A DNA stretch of 64,000 nucleotides, from positions 1 to 64,000 of the forward strand of contig NZ_FNQV01000005.1 in NCBI RefSeq assembly GCF_900107735.1, given 5' to 3'. Made by a program: the position numbers and the translations under genes. The DNA comes from Bowdeniella nasicola. GTDB lineage: Bacteria; Actinomycetota; Actinomycetes; Actinomycetales; Actinomycetaceae. Position 1 is the stretch's first letter; every line of letters starts with the position of its first letter. The notes under the pieces were generated by a model that was not told the DNA's origin, did not search any database, and worked only from the letters and a program-made list of their open reading frames with translations. This document shows positions 62,627 through 64,000 of the stretch, piece after piece.

Positions 62627-63844
62627 TCAGATTCGCTCCACGAGCACTGCGGCGTGCCGACCTGCCACGCGAGTCATCATCAGGGTGGCTGCTTGTGAAC
62701 CCCGTAGCTTGAGACGACGCCGAAAATCGTCGGGGACGATGTCTATTCCGCGTTTGAGGATCTCCACCGAGCCAATATCGCGCTGGCGTAGCTCGGCTGC
62801 GAGCACCTTTGCCTTGGCAGGCAGCGTTTCGATGACGCGGAAGCTCGTGACTCCGGCGAGATCTGCCGGGGCGCTGGAGGTGAGGTAAGAAATATCTGGC
62901 GAGATCAGGCCCGCTGAGAGTTGCTCAGCGATCGTTGCGAGAGCCCCGGCTCGGAGGATCGCGGGATCGACCTCGTGTACGAAGCCCTCCAGGGCGCGGT
63001 GATCGACGATGGTTGCGGGCGCTCGCGCACTTGAGACGGGTGCCGCATACGTCGTAGCCTGGCCGCCGCGCGACAATACGACGGCGGAACGCCCGGGTCC
63101 TTCGGGCGCGAGATCTCCGCACCAGATCGCTGCTTCCACGAGCGAACCGTCAACGGAGGTCCACTGGACGTGAGAATCCGACGGCAGATTCTCATATGCA
63201 ATGCCGGGCGCCACCTTGACGCCGACGTTCGCGACCACAGCGCGCAGCGCCATGATGCTCGACAGCGGGGGAGACCACGTCTCCGGATCGAAGGATCTGC
63301 CAGCATCTGAGCGGCGCGCGGGATCGGCAAATATTCCGTCGACGCCAAGATCTGCGAGGTCAAGGTCCTCAATGCGGGCGTTGAGAACGGTAACCTCGGG
63401 GAACGTTTTGAGATTCAACAGTGCGAGCGCGGCGTGCGCCTCATCGGCGTCTACCGCAACGACCTTCAGGCCAAGGCCCGCGAGCGCGAAGGACTCGGTG
63501 CCGATCCCGCAGCCAAGATCGGCTACCCGCGTGCAGCCAGCGTCCCGGTAGCGCCTGGCATGCCTGGCGGCGACCTCCAGGCGTGTTGCCTGCTGCAGGC
63601 CCTCGGTCGTGAAAAGCAGGCTGGAGGCAAACGGGCCGAATTTGTCCGCCGCCTTGGCGCGCAGCCGCTGCTGGGTAAGCGCGGCGGCTATGATGTCCGG
63701 GTCATGGCCGGCTTTACGTAGCGTCGAACTGACCTCCAAAATGTCAGATTTCGAGGTGATAGGGGGTAGATCGGCGAGAAGTCCGAGGCCCTCGGGGTGA
63801 GCGAGGAGTGAGGTCAGTCCGGCGATCTCGCTGGCATGGGTCAT
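62627..63844 (-). CDS. class I SAM-dependent methyltransferase with THUMP-like C-terminus
   Basis: This 405-residue protein has the SAM-binding motif RVADLGCGIGTES near residues 106-118, VVAVDADEAH for the ribose contact, and FADPARR (DPPR-like motif), followed by a C-terminal THUMP-like domain (FRVIETLPAKAKVLAAELRQRDIGSVEILKRG, key part DIGSVEILKRG). It is a predicted RNA methyltransferase of unknown target. ATG 63844 is chosen because TAGGCT lies 7 nt upstream and a longer start would extend through it. It diverges from the groES promoter. Confidence 0.85.
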   Translation of the reverse strand: MTHASEIAGLTSLLAHPEGLGLLADLPPITSKSDILEVSSTLRKAGHDPDIIAAALTQQRLRAKAADKFGPFASSLLFTTEGLQQATRLEVAARHARRYRDAGCTRVADLGCGIGTESFALAGLGLKVVAVDADEAHAALALLNLKTFPEVTVLNARIEDLDLADLGVDGIFADPARRSDAGRSFDPETWSPPLSSIMALRAVVANVGVKVAPGIAYENLPSDSHVQWTSVDGSLVEAAIWCGDLAPEGPGRSAVVLSRGGQATTYAAPVSSARAPATIVDHRALEGFVHEVDPAILRAGALATIAEQLSAGLISPDISYLTSSAPADLAGVTSFRVIETLPAKAKVLAAELRQRDIGSVEILKRGIDIVPDDFRRRLKLRGSQAATLMMTRVAGRHAAVLVERI

Positions 63845-63851
63845 GGCATCG

Positions 63852-63857
63852 AGCCTA
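63852..63857 (-). promoter_or_regulatory. leaderless-type -10 box of the methyltransferase gene
   Basis: On the minus strand TAGGCT (63857 to 63852) ends 7 nt before ATG 63844. Its upstream region overlaps the CIRCE element of the divergent groES promoter, so HrcA could affect both. Confidence 0.45.
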
Positions 63858-63869
63858 TCGCCCACCCGC

Positions 63870-63896
63870 CTGGCACTCACCTTGACCGAGTGCTAA
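63870..63896. promoter_or_regulatory. CIRCE element (HrcA operator)
   Basis: CTGGCACTC-N9-GAGTGCTAA (63870-63896) matches CIRCE, TTAGCACTC-N9-GAGTGCTAA, with a perfect right arm, the exact 9-nt spacer and 7 of 9 bases in the left arm. HrcA binds this site to repress groESL and release it on heat shock. Confidence 0.85.
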
Positions 63897-63910
63897 GCAA
63901 CGCCTAGATT
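63882..63910 (+). promoter_or_regulatory. groES promoter (gene starts beyond the window)
   Basis: A -35 TTGACC (63882-63887), a 17-nt spacer and a -10 TAGATT (63905-63910) lie across the CIRCE element. Transcription would start near 63917, and the rest of the window (to 64000) would be the 5' UTR with no start codon recognised. groES-groEL after tsaD is a common actinobacterial order. Confidence 0.75.
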
Positions 63911-64000
63911 ATTGGTAGGCGCAACCACGGTTGCGACTCGTACCGAAGCACCGACCCCCGCGACGGCGGCGCACGAGGTACGTGTCCCGAACACCTACAC

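Overview
The window is G+C-rich DNA from an actinobacterium. The ribosomal proteins, RpoB/RpoC, the menaquinone-type SdhCAB, the use of GTG and TTG starts (rpoB, rpoC and secY all start with TTG), many -10 boxes placed 6-7 nt before a start codon (leaderless transcripts), and a CIRCE-controlled groES promoter after tsaD all fit Actinomycetota. A member of Actinomycetaceae or a close relative is my best guess. That rank is inference; nothing in the window fixes a genus.

Layout. Positions 1-7355 are accessory and decaying. They hold an IS110-family element whose 5' non-coding end looks like a bridge-RNA locus, an esterase, a GntR/FCD regulator, a collapsed sialic-acid (nan) locus in which a frameshifted peptide-type ABC binding protein is fused by deletion to the C-terminal part of NanE, and a DUF222/HNH gene broken in a run of seven C. 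From 7356 the conserved translation/transcription core begins: rplJ-rplL behind an L10 leader with an attenuator, a dead lipoprotein gene, rpoB-rpoC, the str operon (rpsL-rpsG-fusA-tuf), the S10 operon (rpsJ to rpsQ), the spc operon (rplN to rplO), secY-adk-map, infA-rpmJ-rpsM-rpsK-rpoA-rplQ, then a divergent kinase/truA pair, an aldo/keto reductase with an acidic DUF5709-like protein, and rplM-rpsI.

From 42.4 kb the window is mixed housekeeping: a repeat/membrane protein, glmM with a DedA protein, coaA, glmS, acpS-nnr-alr-tsaE-(unknown membrane protein)-tsaB-rimI, sdhCAB, a putative secreted HExxH peptidase, a DinB-like protein, tsaD, and a leftward set (CBS protein, glutamate-cysteine ligase-like, THUMP-like methyltransferase). 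The last 130 bases carry a CIRCE element and a strong promoter, almost certainly for groES just outside the window.

How it works together. glmS and glmM make glucosamine phosphates for the cell wall and alr supplies D-alanine. tsaE, tsaB and tsaD make the t6A tRNA modification, and rimI acetylates ribosomal protein. coaA and acpS provide CoA and 4'-phosphopantetheine, and nnr repairs hydrated NAD(P)H. Ten intrinsic terminators or attenuators, about ten -35/-10 promoters, several structured 5' leaders and six leaderless -10 boxes were read by eye. The most useful second looks are the candidate bridge RNA with its 10-nt match to the element's right end, the duplicated leader element before the S10 operon, the spc leader three-way junction, the HExxH lipoprotein, the unknown tsaE/tsaB insert, and the two recent frameshifts. 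I found no tRNA, rRNA or CRISPR array, and no clearly novel multi-gene system.
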